From an uncultured Clostridia bacterium (GTDB lineage: Bacteria; Bacillota; Clostridia; Lachnospirales; Lachnospiraceae), in contig CALBNS010000040.1 in the NCBI GenBank assembly GCA_937896665.1, forward strand, positions 62,001 to 126,000: DNA of 64,000 bases. Reading direction: 5' to 3'. Shown piece by piece: positions 57,064 to 64,000 of the stretch. Under the pieces are notes generated by a model. The model made no database searches and was not told where the DNA came from. It saw only the letters and a program-made list of their open reading frames with translations. Position numbers and translations under genes: made by a program. Numbering within the stretch: the first letter of the stretch is position 1; every line of letters starts with the position of its first letter.

Positions 57064-58755
57064 TTAATATGTTTTACGTTTTTTTAAAACTAATGTGCTA
57101 GCAAAAATACTTATTGCCGCAAACCCTAACCAAACCATTGTATTTGTTGCATCACCCGTTTTTGGTGAATCTGCTTTTTCTAAATTTGGTTTATCTGGCA
57201 TTACTACTACTTTCTTTTCTAATGCTGCAAGAGCCTCATTAATAGCAGCTGCCATCGCATCAACATCTTTTTGTTTCGTGATATCTAAGCCCCGTTTAAC
57301 AGCTTTAACAGCAGCATCAACTTTTGAAAATTCTTTATACTCATCTTTATTTAAAGCCTCAGCTTTTGCAATTGCCTCGTCAACTTTTGAATAATTTGCA
57401 TCTTTTAATGCTAGATTGGTAATTGCCTGTTCAATAGCTGCTGCATATCTATCAACAATATCTTGTTCTGTAACTCGGATACTACGATCAATATTATCAA
57501 TTACTGTATTAAGCTTTTCTACTGACTCAGTTGTATAAATGCTTAGATCTTCAGGAATCTTAGCAATTGCTTCATCAACTTTTGTAAAATCTGCAGGACG
57601 AATCAAATAATCCGTATGTTTTTGTGAATAAAGATCCATTAACTCTATAATTCTATCCATATCATGCTCTTTGCTAGGAGTATCACACCATACACATTGC
57701 ATACTTCCGATAATTGGTAATTCATTTGAAGCACCTGTTACATCAGTAAATTTTTTATTGTTAATATTGTTTACAGCATTATTGTAGTTATATCCTCCTG
57801 TATCAATATTTCCTAATACCCAATACCATGCATCATTAGTATTTAAGATCTTATGACCTTTATTCACAAGGTATTCAGCCTTAGCGACATAGAACCCCCA
57901 CCAGCCAGAAGTCCAGTATGAAATAATAATATCTTGATCAAATGTTCCAGAACTATCTTCTTTATTGTAGTAGATCCCATCATTGAAACACATTGGCTTC
58001 ATTCCTGCATCTTTAATAATTTTCGCTAAATCGTTAGCATAAACAGTAAATTCATCGTATAAACCAATTCTTTGCAATTCTCCCCATCCTGGATTACTGA
58101 AGACATCATTGGCATATTCATCAGCACCAAAATTGAAGATTTCAGATACATTTGCGTTTGCAAAATAAGTAACATATTTTTTTACTAACTCTTTAGTGAA
58201 TGCAATAGCTTCATCACTTTCGATATTAACTGTACGCTCTGATTCTTTTCCATTATAGCTATAACGTACATTTTTCATTCCTAATTCTTCCATTGCAACT
58301 AAAATAGAATCCATGTGACCAGGACTATTAACAACTGGAATAATATGTAATCCTCTTTCTTTAGCATAAGCAACAATCCGATTCATTTCAGTTTCATTTA
58401 AAGCATTACCATTTGGATCTTTATAATAGTGATCATTTCCTGCTGTAATTGCTTTTTTCACCGCTTCACTTGCATATGTCTTACCATCAACAGTAATTGA
58501 CATATCGTCCAGGAAAAATCGTAATGCATCATTCCCTAATAAAATTTGAACATCTGTGTAACCATTTAAATAAGCTTTGTCAATAATTTGTAAAAGCTGT
58601 TCTTCTGAAAAGTATTTTCTCCCAGCATCAATAGAAAACACCCGCTTCATTCCTTCTTCAGCTGCATAAACCTTTGTCATACCAACATTTGCAATCGTCC
58701 CAAAAAGCATTGTCAGCACCAGCACAGCTGAAAAAATTTTTTTTAATCCTTTCAT
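57064..58755 (-). CDS. Cell-wall-anchored GH20 beta-N-acetylhexosaminidase with FIVAR repeats
   Basis: A 563-aa surface enzyme. A signal peptide (1-31) is followed by the GH20 barrel (about 36-410). Its catalytic Asp-Glu pair is D212-E213 in NFGADEYAND, and the His in NSPGHMDS is the usual substrate-binding residue. Two or more FIVAR-like helical repeats (about 400-530) contain TKVDEAIAKI and SKVDEAIAKAEAL. The C-terminus is a sorting signal, SPKTGD, a hydrophobic helix and KKRK. It should release GlcNAc or GalNAc from host glycans at the cell surface. The start is fixed by AAGGAGGATAAG. Confidence 0.9.
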   Translation of the reverse strand: MKGLKKIFSAVLVLTMLFGTIANVGMTKVYAAEEGMKRVFSIDAGRKYFSEEQLLQIIDKAYLNGYTDVQILLGNDALRFFLDDMSITVDGKTYASEAVKKAITAGNDHYYKDPNGNALNETEMNRIVAYAKERGLHIIPVVNSPGHMDSILVAMEELGMKNVRYSYNGKESERTVNIESDEAIAFTKELVKKYVTYFANANVSEIFNFGADEYANDVFSNPGWGELQRIGLYDEFTVYANDLAKIIKDAGMKPMCFNDGIYYNKEDSSGTFDQDIIISYWTSGWWGFYVAKAEYLVNKGHKILNTNDAWYWVLGNIDTGGYNYNNAVNNINNKKFTDVTGASNELPIIGSMQCVWCDTPSKEHDMDRIIELMDLYSQKHTDYLIRPADFTKVDEAIAKIPEDLSIYTTESVEKLNTVIDNIDRSIRVTEQDIVDRYAAAIEQAITNLALKDANYSKVDEAIAKAEALNKDEYKEFSKVDAAVKAVKRGLDITKQKDVDAMAAAINEALAALEKKVVVMPDKPNLEKADSPKTGDATNTMVWLGFAAISIFASTLVLKKRKTY

Positions 58756-58817
58756 CTTATCCTCCTTTTTGTATAAAATAGCGATAATATAATTAATCCT
58801 ATTAAATAAAATATAAA

Positions 58818-58889
58818 AGACCAAATTAAAATTTATACGAAAACAACTGCATATAGCTGCACGTTATTCGTATTTCTCCAATTTGGTCT
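58818..58889 (-). promoter_or_regulatory. Long imperfect hairpin upstream of the GH20 gene
   Basis: The arms AGACCAAATT / AATTTGGTCT (10 bp) and ATACGAA / TTCGTAT (7 bp) enclose a GCA-TATAGC-TGC tip. Read on the minus strand, the stem is followed by TTTTATATTTT. It could therefore act as a transcription attenuator in the GH20 leader, 63 nt before the start. Alternatively it is two half-sites of an operator. Confidence 0.5.
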
Positions 58890-59092
58890 TGCTAATTTAA
58901 TAGTAACAATCTTATCGCCATGTACTAGGATATCTTTTCTAACGAGTAAAGTCAACCCCATATAATAAAAATATATCAGTTAATCACTTGAAGGCTGAAC
59001 TGTTACCATGCGGTAGATAAAAATTGTAAATATCAGTTGATTAAAGTTACGGTATGGCATATACTTAATATAGAAAATAGAACAAATTATAT
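58890..59092. other. Non-coding spacer between the GH20 gene and the IS66 remnant
   Basis: No open reading frame, clear promoter or repeat is recognised here. The sequence is A/T-rich and probably contains the GH20 promoter on the minus strand. Confidence 0.4.
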
Positions 59093-59813
59093 ATGTGGAG
59101 CTACAGATCAGGATTTGACGGTCTGTCTGGAATCGTGATGTATGAGTATCAGCCGGGAAGAAGTGGCGATTATCCGAGAAATTTCCTGGAAGGGTTTCAC
59201 GGGCTTCTTCAGTGTGACTGCTATCAGGGCTATAACAAAGTAGAAGATGTCCTGTTTGATGTTGAGATTAATGTGATCAGACGCAGACATTATTACAAAA
59301 TATACGGATGCAGGGAATGTGAAAAAACATATCGGGTTCAGATTGAAAAACGACATAAAGAAAAAAATCAATACGGCAGTAATGTACAGGCACTGGCATT
59401 ATCCTTAATGGTTACCGGAAATGTTGTGATAAATATGATTCAAATGTTATTATAAGGCATGACAAACGCTCAAATGAATCCAAGTGAAGGTTTTAACTGC
59501 AAACTTTATAAAAGAGCTTCAGAAGGACTGAAGCAGTTCAAAGCAGATCTTCGAAAAAATATGATATGCCGCACTCTTTTATATTAGAGATTTTTCATTA
59601 CCAACCACAGACAATTTGAGTGAGCGCTGACTTGGAGGAATCAAATCCCATATGAAGATATCCGGACAGTTTGACAGTAAAAAAACGGCTCGTTATTATG
59701 CGGATGTGAAAACTTATGCAGAAACATACAGAAAGAATGGAATAAACGAAATGAATGCATTATCAAGGTTATGTGAAGGTAATCTTTACACAGTAGCAGA
59801 AATATTTTCATAA
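59093..59813 (+). pseudogene. Mosaic IS66-family transposase remnant
   Basis: Three degraded pieces lie in a row. 59093-59260 encodes MWSYRSG to VMYEYQPGRSGDYPRNFLEG and LLQCDCYQGYNK, the DDE core of canonical IS66. From about 59260, in the same frame, comes a zinc-ribbon segment of another IS66-like transposase (GCRECEKTYRV, then NQYGSNVQALAL). It is interrupted by TAA at 59453 and continues as SEGFNCKLYKRASEGLKQFK. After a deletion and frameshift, a C-terminal piece (RDFSLPTTDNLSER, stop TGA at 59628, then ISGQFDSKKTARYYADVK) holds the catalytic Glu and ends at 59813. No function is left. Confidence 0.75.
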
Positions 59814-59967
59814 TTGGAAAATCAAATACGGCCAACACCCAAGGAGTGTGGTTTTCCAACTCACTTTCTTGGGATGCTGGCAGTTAACTATAGATTTGCT
59901 GTGAATAGTAACTCAAAGCCAGCAAAATCAATAGATTTTGGCTTGACAGAATAGGAAGAGTGATAGT

Positions 59968-61671
59968 ATGGCAAGAACGGTGGGAATAGGACTCCAAAGC
60001 TTTGAAAAAATACGGGAACAGAATTTATTTTATGTAGATAAGACCATGTTTATTAAGGAGTGGTGGGAAGCAAAAGATGACGTAACTCTTATTACGCGAC
60101 CAAGACGATTTGGGAAAACCTTAACACTTAGTATGATGGAAACCTTTTTCTCTGTTAATTATGCAGAAAAAAATCTGTTTAAAGGTACAAAAATTGGGGA
60201 AGACAGGGAGTACCAGGAAATCCAGGGAACATATCCAGTTATTTTTTTGAGTTTCTCAGATGTAAAAGAGATGAATTTTGAACAGACAAAAAAAATGATT
60301 TGTGAATCAATCGTAGATTTATATAATAAGTATTCATTTCTATGTACAGGCGATTTATTAAATGAAAGAGAACGGGATTATTTTCAGAGAATATCCTCCG
60401 AAATGGAAGAGCATGAAATTACTCTTTCCTTAAAAAGACTCTCAAATTATCTGTATCAATTTTATGGAAAAAAGGTCATTATTCTACTGGATGAATATGA
60501 CACACCAATGCAGGAGGCTTATGTAAATGGATATTGGGATGAATTATCGGTATTTTTGCGTAGTCTATTAAATGCTACATTTAAAACCAATCCTTATTTG
60601 GAACGTGCAATCATGACGGGAATCACACGTGTAAGCAAAGAATCCATTTTTTCTGATTTAAATAACCTGGAGGTTGTAACGACCACTTCGGAGAAATATG
60701 CGGATGTGTTCGGCTTTACAGAAGAAGAGGTTCTTGCTGCCTTGGAGGAGTATGGTCTATCGGAAAAAAGCTGTGAAGTAAAACACTGGTATAATGGCTT
60801 TACCTTTGGCAACAAAACAGATATTTATAATCCATGGTCTATTATCAACTACCTTGATAAGCAAAAGGTGGGTCCGTACTGGGCTAATACCAGCAGTAAC
60901 AGTCTGATAGGGAAAGTAATCCGTGAGGGTTCCTGCCAAGTGAAGGAATCTTTTGAGCAGTTGCTTATGGGGAAAAGTATCATCACGCAAATGGATGAAC
61001 AGATCGTATATAATCAGCTTGATTTAGACGAAAATGCAATCTGGAGCCTTTTGCTGGCAAGCGGATATCTGAAAATTGTAGAATATGTAGCACCTGATAT
61101 AACGTATGCAAAATGGCAGGAACAGTATGAGGCATCCATAACCAATTTTGAGGTTATGGTGATGTTTAGAAATATGGTACGAGACTGGTTCGCTTCCACA
61201 GCATCGAATTATAATGCATTTATTAAAGCACTTTTACAAGATGATCTGAAAGCAATGAATGTATATATGAACCGGACAGCCTTAGCAACTTTTAGTTTTT
61301 TTGACAGTGGTAATAGACCATCCGAAGAGTCAGAACCGGAACGGTTTTATCATGGGTTTGTTCTGGGATTGATGGTTGAACTTGAGAGCCGGTATATCAT
61401 TACTTCAAATCGTGAGAGTGGATTTGGGAGATATGATGTGGTTCTGGAACCAAAGGATAAGACAGACGATGCCATGATATTAGAGTTTAAAGTACAGGAC
61501 AGTGATGAAAAATCATTGCAGGATACTGTCAAGGCAGCATTGGAGCAAATCCATTCTAAAAAGTATGATGTATCATTGAAGGAAAAAGGGATATCGGAAA
61601 GTCGCATTAGAAAATATGGTTTTGCTTTCCGTGGCAAACAAGTATTAATAGGGAAATATAAACCTTGCTGA
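59968..61671 (+). CDS. AAA-like ATPase with C-terminal PD-(D/E)XK nuclease-like domain
   Basis: A 567-aa protein of the AAA-ATPase-like / DUF1703 family, which is abundant and mobile in gut Clostridia and Bacteroides. The N-terminus (GLQSFEKIREQNLFYVDKT) is followed by a modified Walker A, TRPRRFGKT (43-51), and Walker B IILLDEYDTPM (about 171-181). The C-terminal part has GRYDVVLEP (about 487) and AMILEFKVQ (about 502), the spacing of a PD-(D/E)XK active site. The biological role is unestablished. Intact length and motifs suggest it is expressed. It lies between two insertion-sequence remnants. Confidence 0.88.
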   Translation: MARTVGIGLQSFEKIREQNLFYVDKTMFIKEWWEAKDDVTLITRPRRFGKTLTLSMMETFFSVNYAEKNLFKGTKIGEDREYQEIQGTYPVIFLSFSDVKEMNFEQTKKMICESIVDLYNKYSFLCTGDLLNERERDYFQRISSEMEEHEITLSLKRLSNYLYQFYGKKVIILLDEYDTPMQEAYVNGYWDELSVFLRSLLNATFKTNPYLERAIMTGITRVSKESIFSDLNNLEVVTTTSEKYADVFGFTEEEVLAALEEYGLSEKSCEVKHWYNGFTFGNKTDIYNPWSIINYLDKQKVGPYWANTSSNSLIGKVIREGSCQVKESFEQLLMGKSIITQMDEQIVYNQLDLDENAIWSLLLASGYLKIVEYVAPDITYAKWQEQYEASITNFEVMVMFRNMVRDWFASTASNYNAFIKALLQDDLKAMNVYMNRTALATFSFFDSGNRPSEESEPERFYHGFVLGLMVELESRYIITSNRESGFGRYDVVLEPKDKTDDAMILEFKVQDSDEKSLQDTVKAALEQIHSKKYDVSLKEKGISESRIRKYGFAFRGKQVLIGKYKPC

Positions 61672-61920
61672 TAAATAGTAGTTGATAGATTTCTTCCGGA
61701 GAGGAAAATAAAGTGTGAATGAAGTTATTTTAATCGAGGAGGGAAAATCAAGTAATCAGATAAAATTTTCCCGATGAGGGGAGAGTGTTTCAAGTTTGTG
61801 TATTATAAAAACTGATATAAGATAAATCAGGGGATTTTAATAAAAAGGAATCTGAAAGCCTTATATTTACTGGCTTAAAGATTACGAGAGATTATAAATA
61901 AATTGGGGGAGGATCCTGTT

Positions 61921-62103
61921 ATGTACAAATACTTATATGTGGAATCAAAGGTTGGTGGAATATTGACAGTTGATAATCATAGGGAACTCATAGATAAATA
62001 TAGTTCTGAAGGCTGGAGATTTGTTGCCGCTATTCCTAAAAGAAGTGGTTCCTATGGGCAAGTCACCTCTAATGATCTAGTTTTTGAGAGAGAGGAAAAT
62101 TGA
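61921..62103 (+). CDS. DUF4177 domain small protein
   Basis: A 60-aa protein. The DUF4177 pattern is visible: MYKYLYVESK, HRELIDKYSSEGWRFVAAIP and DLVFERE. The function is unknown. GGGGGAGG lies upstream of the ATG. A TTG 18 nt upstream is in frame but contains the site. No partner gene is adjacent. Confidence 0.75.
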   Translation: MYKYLYVESKVGGILTVDNHRELIDKYSSEGWRFVAAIPKRSGSYGQVTSNDLVFEREEN

Positions 62104-62116
62104 TTTTAATATACGG

Positions 62117-62134
62117 GGGAGTGGTACCACTCCC
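62117..62134. repeat. Perfect 18-bp palindrome
   Basis: The sequence GGGAGTGG-TA-CCACTCCC reads identically on both strands. It lies 14 nt after the DUF4177 stop and just before a transposase-like fragment. It may be a hairpin or an insertion-element end. Confidence 0.5.
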
Positions 62135-62138
62135 ACAG

Positions 62139-62255
62139 GACATCCTTAAAATCAGGGTGGGTGGCGTCAAGCAGATATGGCGTGAAGCCAAGGCGCGTGC
62201 GGCAGGAATAAAAAGGGTTCAGCTCCTGATGAAGGAGGCAAATAAAAGCACTTGA
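62139..62255 (+). pseudogene. Possible IS110-type transposase fragment
   Basis: An open frame without a start encodes VKQIWREAKARAAGIKRVQL and LMKEANKST before a stop. It is richer in G and C than its surroundings and resembles the internal helical segment of IS110-family transposases as I recall it. Both ends are missing. Confidence 0.3.
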
Positions 62256-62344
62256 AATTAACTTTGGGAGATAGAATCATCAGGGGATGAATCTTTCTTT
62301 TGGGATAAATTTACATGTTAAAAGTATAAATAGATATTATCTTT

Positions 62345-62376
62345 GAACGCTGGCTAGTACAACCAGCGTTCTTTTT
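62345..62376 (+). terminator. Terminator upstream of the radical SAM gene
   Basis: A 9-bp perfect stem, GAACGCTGG / CCAGCGTTC, with a 9-nt loop and a T5 run. Confidence 0.85.
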
Positions 62377-62424
62377 GAGTGGCTGCAAAATAATTTGGAA
62401 ATAATTTCGTGGAGACAGAATGCT

Positions 62425-62453
62425 TTGACGAACCATGACCCTTATGGTACAAT
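62425..62453 (+). promoter_or_regulatory. Promoter of the B12-binding-type radical SAM gene
   Basis: TTGACG (62425-62430), a 17-nt spacer and TACAAT (62448-62453), 46 nt before the start codon. Confidence 0.7.
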
Positions 62454-62499
62454 AAAGCAGATTATCAATTATTTTAGAGATATGCAAAAGAGAGGTGTT

Positions 62500-64000
62500 A
62501 TGGTTTTGGAAAAACTAGCTTTAAGCGATGAAATATTATTGAAAATAGATAAACCTGCCCGTTACATTGGCAATGAAGTAAACTCTGTAATCAAAAATAA
62601 AGATGAAGTGGATATCCGTTTCGCTATGTGCTTTCCTGATGTTTATGAAATTGGAATGTCGCATCTGGGAATCCAGATACTTTATGATATGTTTAATCGC
62701 AGAGATGATATCTGGTGTGAAAGAGTATACTCTCCGTGGACTGATTTGGATCGAATCATGAGAGAACAGAATATCCCATTATTTGCTTTGGAATCCCAGG
62801 AGCCTATTAAGAACTTTGATTTTCTTGGTATTACGATTCAGTATGAGATGTGTTATACCAATATTCTTCAGGTATTGGAACTGAGCCAGATTCCATTATT
62901 TGCAAAAGACAGGACCAATGAGCATCCGATTGTAATCGGTGGGGGACCATGTACGTATAATCCAGAACCTTTGGCAGATTTCTTTGATATTTTTTATATT
63001 GGAGAAGGGGAGACAGTCTATTCGGAACTGATGGATTGTTACAAAGAATGGAAAAAAACAGGCAAGACAAGAAAAGAATTCCTAGAAAAGGCAGCAGAGA
63101 TAGAAGGTTTATATGTACCATCATTCTATGATGTAACGTATAAAGAAGACGGAACAATCGAATCGTTCGTGCCGAATAACGAACATGCAAAACCAACGAT
63201 TAAAAAGCAGATGGTATTAGATGTGACAAACACATACTATCCAGAAAAGCCGGTAGTACCGTTTATCAAGGCAACTCAGGACAGAGTTGTACTAGAAATC
63301 CAAAGAGGCTGCATCCGTGGATGCCGTTTTTGTCAGGCGGGTATGCTCTATCGTCCGACTAGAGAACGTGATGTAGAGAGGCTTAAAGAATATGCATACA
63401 AGATGTTAAAAAGTACAGGACATGAGGAAATCTCATTAAGTTCTCTAAGCTCCAGTGATTATTCAAAGCTTCAGGAACTTGTGACTTTCCTGATTGAAGA
63501 GTTTAAAGGAAAAGGAATCAATATTTCGCTTCCTTCTCTTCGTATTGATGCATTTTCTCTGGATGTCATGAGCAAGGTACAGGATATCAGAAAGAGCAGT
63601 CTTACATTTGCGCCGGAAGCCGGTTCGCAGAGACTGCGTGACGTAATTAATAAAGGACTTACGGAAGAGATAATTCTAGAAGGTGCAGGACAAGCTTTTG
63701 AAGGTGGTTGGACACGTGTGAAGTTATATTTTATGCTGGGACTGCCAACAGAGACAGAAGAGGATATAAAGGAGATTGCGCACCTTGCAGAAAAGGTAGC
63801 AAAACGTTACTACGAGATTCCAAAAGATCAGAGAAATGGAAAATGTCAGATTGTGGCTAGTACATCTTTCTTTATTCCTAAGCCGTTTACACCATTCCAG
63901 TGGGCAACTATGTTGAATCGTGAAGATTATATTGAAAAGGCTAATATCGTAAATCACGAGATGAAGGCACAGTTAAATCATAAGAGTCTGAAATATAATT
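62500..64000 (+). CDS. B12-binding-domain radical SAM protein (TIGR03960-like), 3' end outside the window
   Basis: The first 500 codons of a large radical SAM protein. The N-terminal part (about 30-200) is a cobalamin-binding-like Rossmann domain with FAMCFPDVYEIGMSHLGIQI and IVIGGGPCTYNPEPLADFFD. The iron-sulfur motif is GCIRGCRFCQAGMLYRP (CxxxCxxC, about residues 271-287). The SAM-binding pattern is FAPEAGSQRLRDVINKG. Members of this family often precede a DUF2344 protein and ribonuclease G in clostridia, so those genes may follow outside. The ATG is preceded by AGAGGTG. An in-frame ATG 18 nt upstream covers that site. Confidence 0.9.
   Translation, partial: MVLEKLALSDEILLKIDKPARYIGNEVNSVIKNKDEVDIRFAMCFPDVYEIGMSHLGIQILYDMFNRRDDIWCERVYSPWTDLDRIMREQNIPLFALESQEPIKNFDFLGITIQYEMCYTNILQVLELSQIPLFAKDRTNEHPIVIGGGPCTYNPEPLADFFDIFYIGEGETVYSELMDCYKEWKKTGKTRKEFLEKAAEIEGLYVPSFYDVTYKEDGTIESFVPNNEHAKPTIKKQMVLDVTNTYYPEKPVVPFIKATQDRVVLEIQRGCIRGCRFCQAGMLYRPTRERDVERLKEYAYKMLKSTGHEEISLSSLSSSDYSKLQELVTFLIEEFKGKGINISLPSLRIDAFSLDVMSKVQDIRKSSLTFAPEAGSQRLRDVINKGLTEEIILEGAGQAFEGGWTRVKLYFMLGLPTETEEDIKEIAHLAEKVAKRYYEIPKDQRNGKCQIVASTSFFIPKPFTPFQWATMLNREDYIEKANIVNHEMKAQLNHKSLKYN

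Noticed and set aside
57400..57660. A tandem DNA repeat in the GH20 gene
   Set aside because: The similarity is at protein level (FIVAR-like helical repeats) and the DNA repeats are too diverged to call a nucleotide repeat.
58818..58889. A GntR/NagR-type operator upstream of the GH20 gene
   Set aside because: The half-sites AGACCAAATT resemble such boxes, but they are separated by about 52 nt rather than being adjacent. A hairpin reading is simpler.
59860..59967. GCTGGC / GCCAGC inverted repeat before the AAA-like gene
   Set aside because: The arms are only 6 bp with a loop of nearly 40 nt and no T-run, so it is not convincing as a terminator or element end.

Overview
The window is AT-rich DNA from a spore-forming, Gram-positive anaerobe of the class Clostridia, most likely family Lachnospiraceae. 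This is inferred from gene content, not from a database search. The evidence is an alpha/beta small acid-soluble spore protein, GerW/YtfJ and YlbJ sporulation proteins, a sodium-pumping biotin decarboxylase operon, the short HisG that works with HisZ, a zinc-type ribosomal protein L28, RecU, FakA/YloV and Asp23 proteins, and an agr-like peptide signalling locus. No rRNA, tRNA or CRISPR array was found.

Layout. 1-5.4 kb: a metallophosphoesterase, condensin partners ScpA/ScpB and a DacF-type carboxypeptidase under one promoter, facing an M24 aminopeptidase. 5.5-10.9 kb: a five-gene operon for a membrane sodium-translocating decarboxylase, with two different carboxyltransferases sharing one biotin carrier, one beta subunit and one gamma subunit. 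10.9-17.3 kb: glycerol kinase, an RpiR regulator, a flavoprotein, cmk, and ispH overlapping an S1-protein gene. 17.3-27.4 kb: small membrane proteins, ruvAB, zapA, a U32 peptidase, FtsW/RodA overlapping a class B penicillin-binding protein, and gerW. 27.4-43 kb: rpmB, asp23, fakA-like, recG, a spore protein gene, rsmD, coaD, ylbJ, an M23 peptidase, RNA-modification enzymes, a YgiQ radical SAM protein and recU. 43-48.2 kb: a histidine operon hisZ-hisG-hisD-hisB ending in a three-domain protein with a degenerate HisF-like barrel fused to HisI and HisE.

48.2-57 kb is the most distinctive region. It carries an agr-type quorum-sensing locus in the order response regulator, histidine kinase, AgrD-like pro-peptide (49 aa) and AgrB-like peptidase. 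A small secreted protein, two lipoproteins and an ABC transporter follow. A near-identical 23-nt leader element precedes both the agrD-like gene and the first lipoprotein gene, which suggests that the transporter module belongs to the agr regulon.

57-62.4 kb is an accessory zone: a cell-wall-anchored GH20 hexosaminidase, a mosaic IS66 transposase remnant, an AAA-like ATPase with a PD-(D/E)XK-like end, a DUF4177 protein and a possible IS110 remnant. The window ends inside a B12-binding-type radical SAM gene with its own promoter.

Starts were moved to an internal codon wherever a good ribosome binding site decided it.
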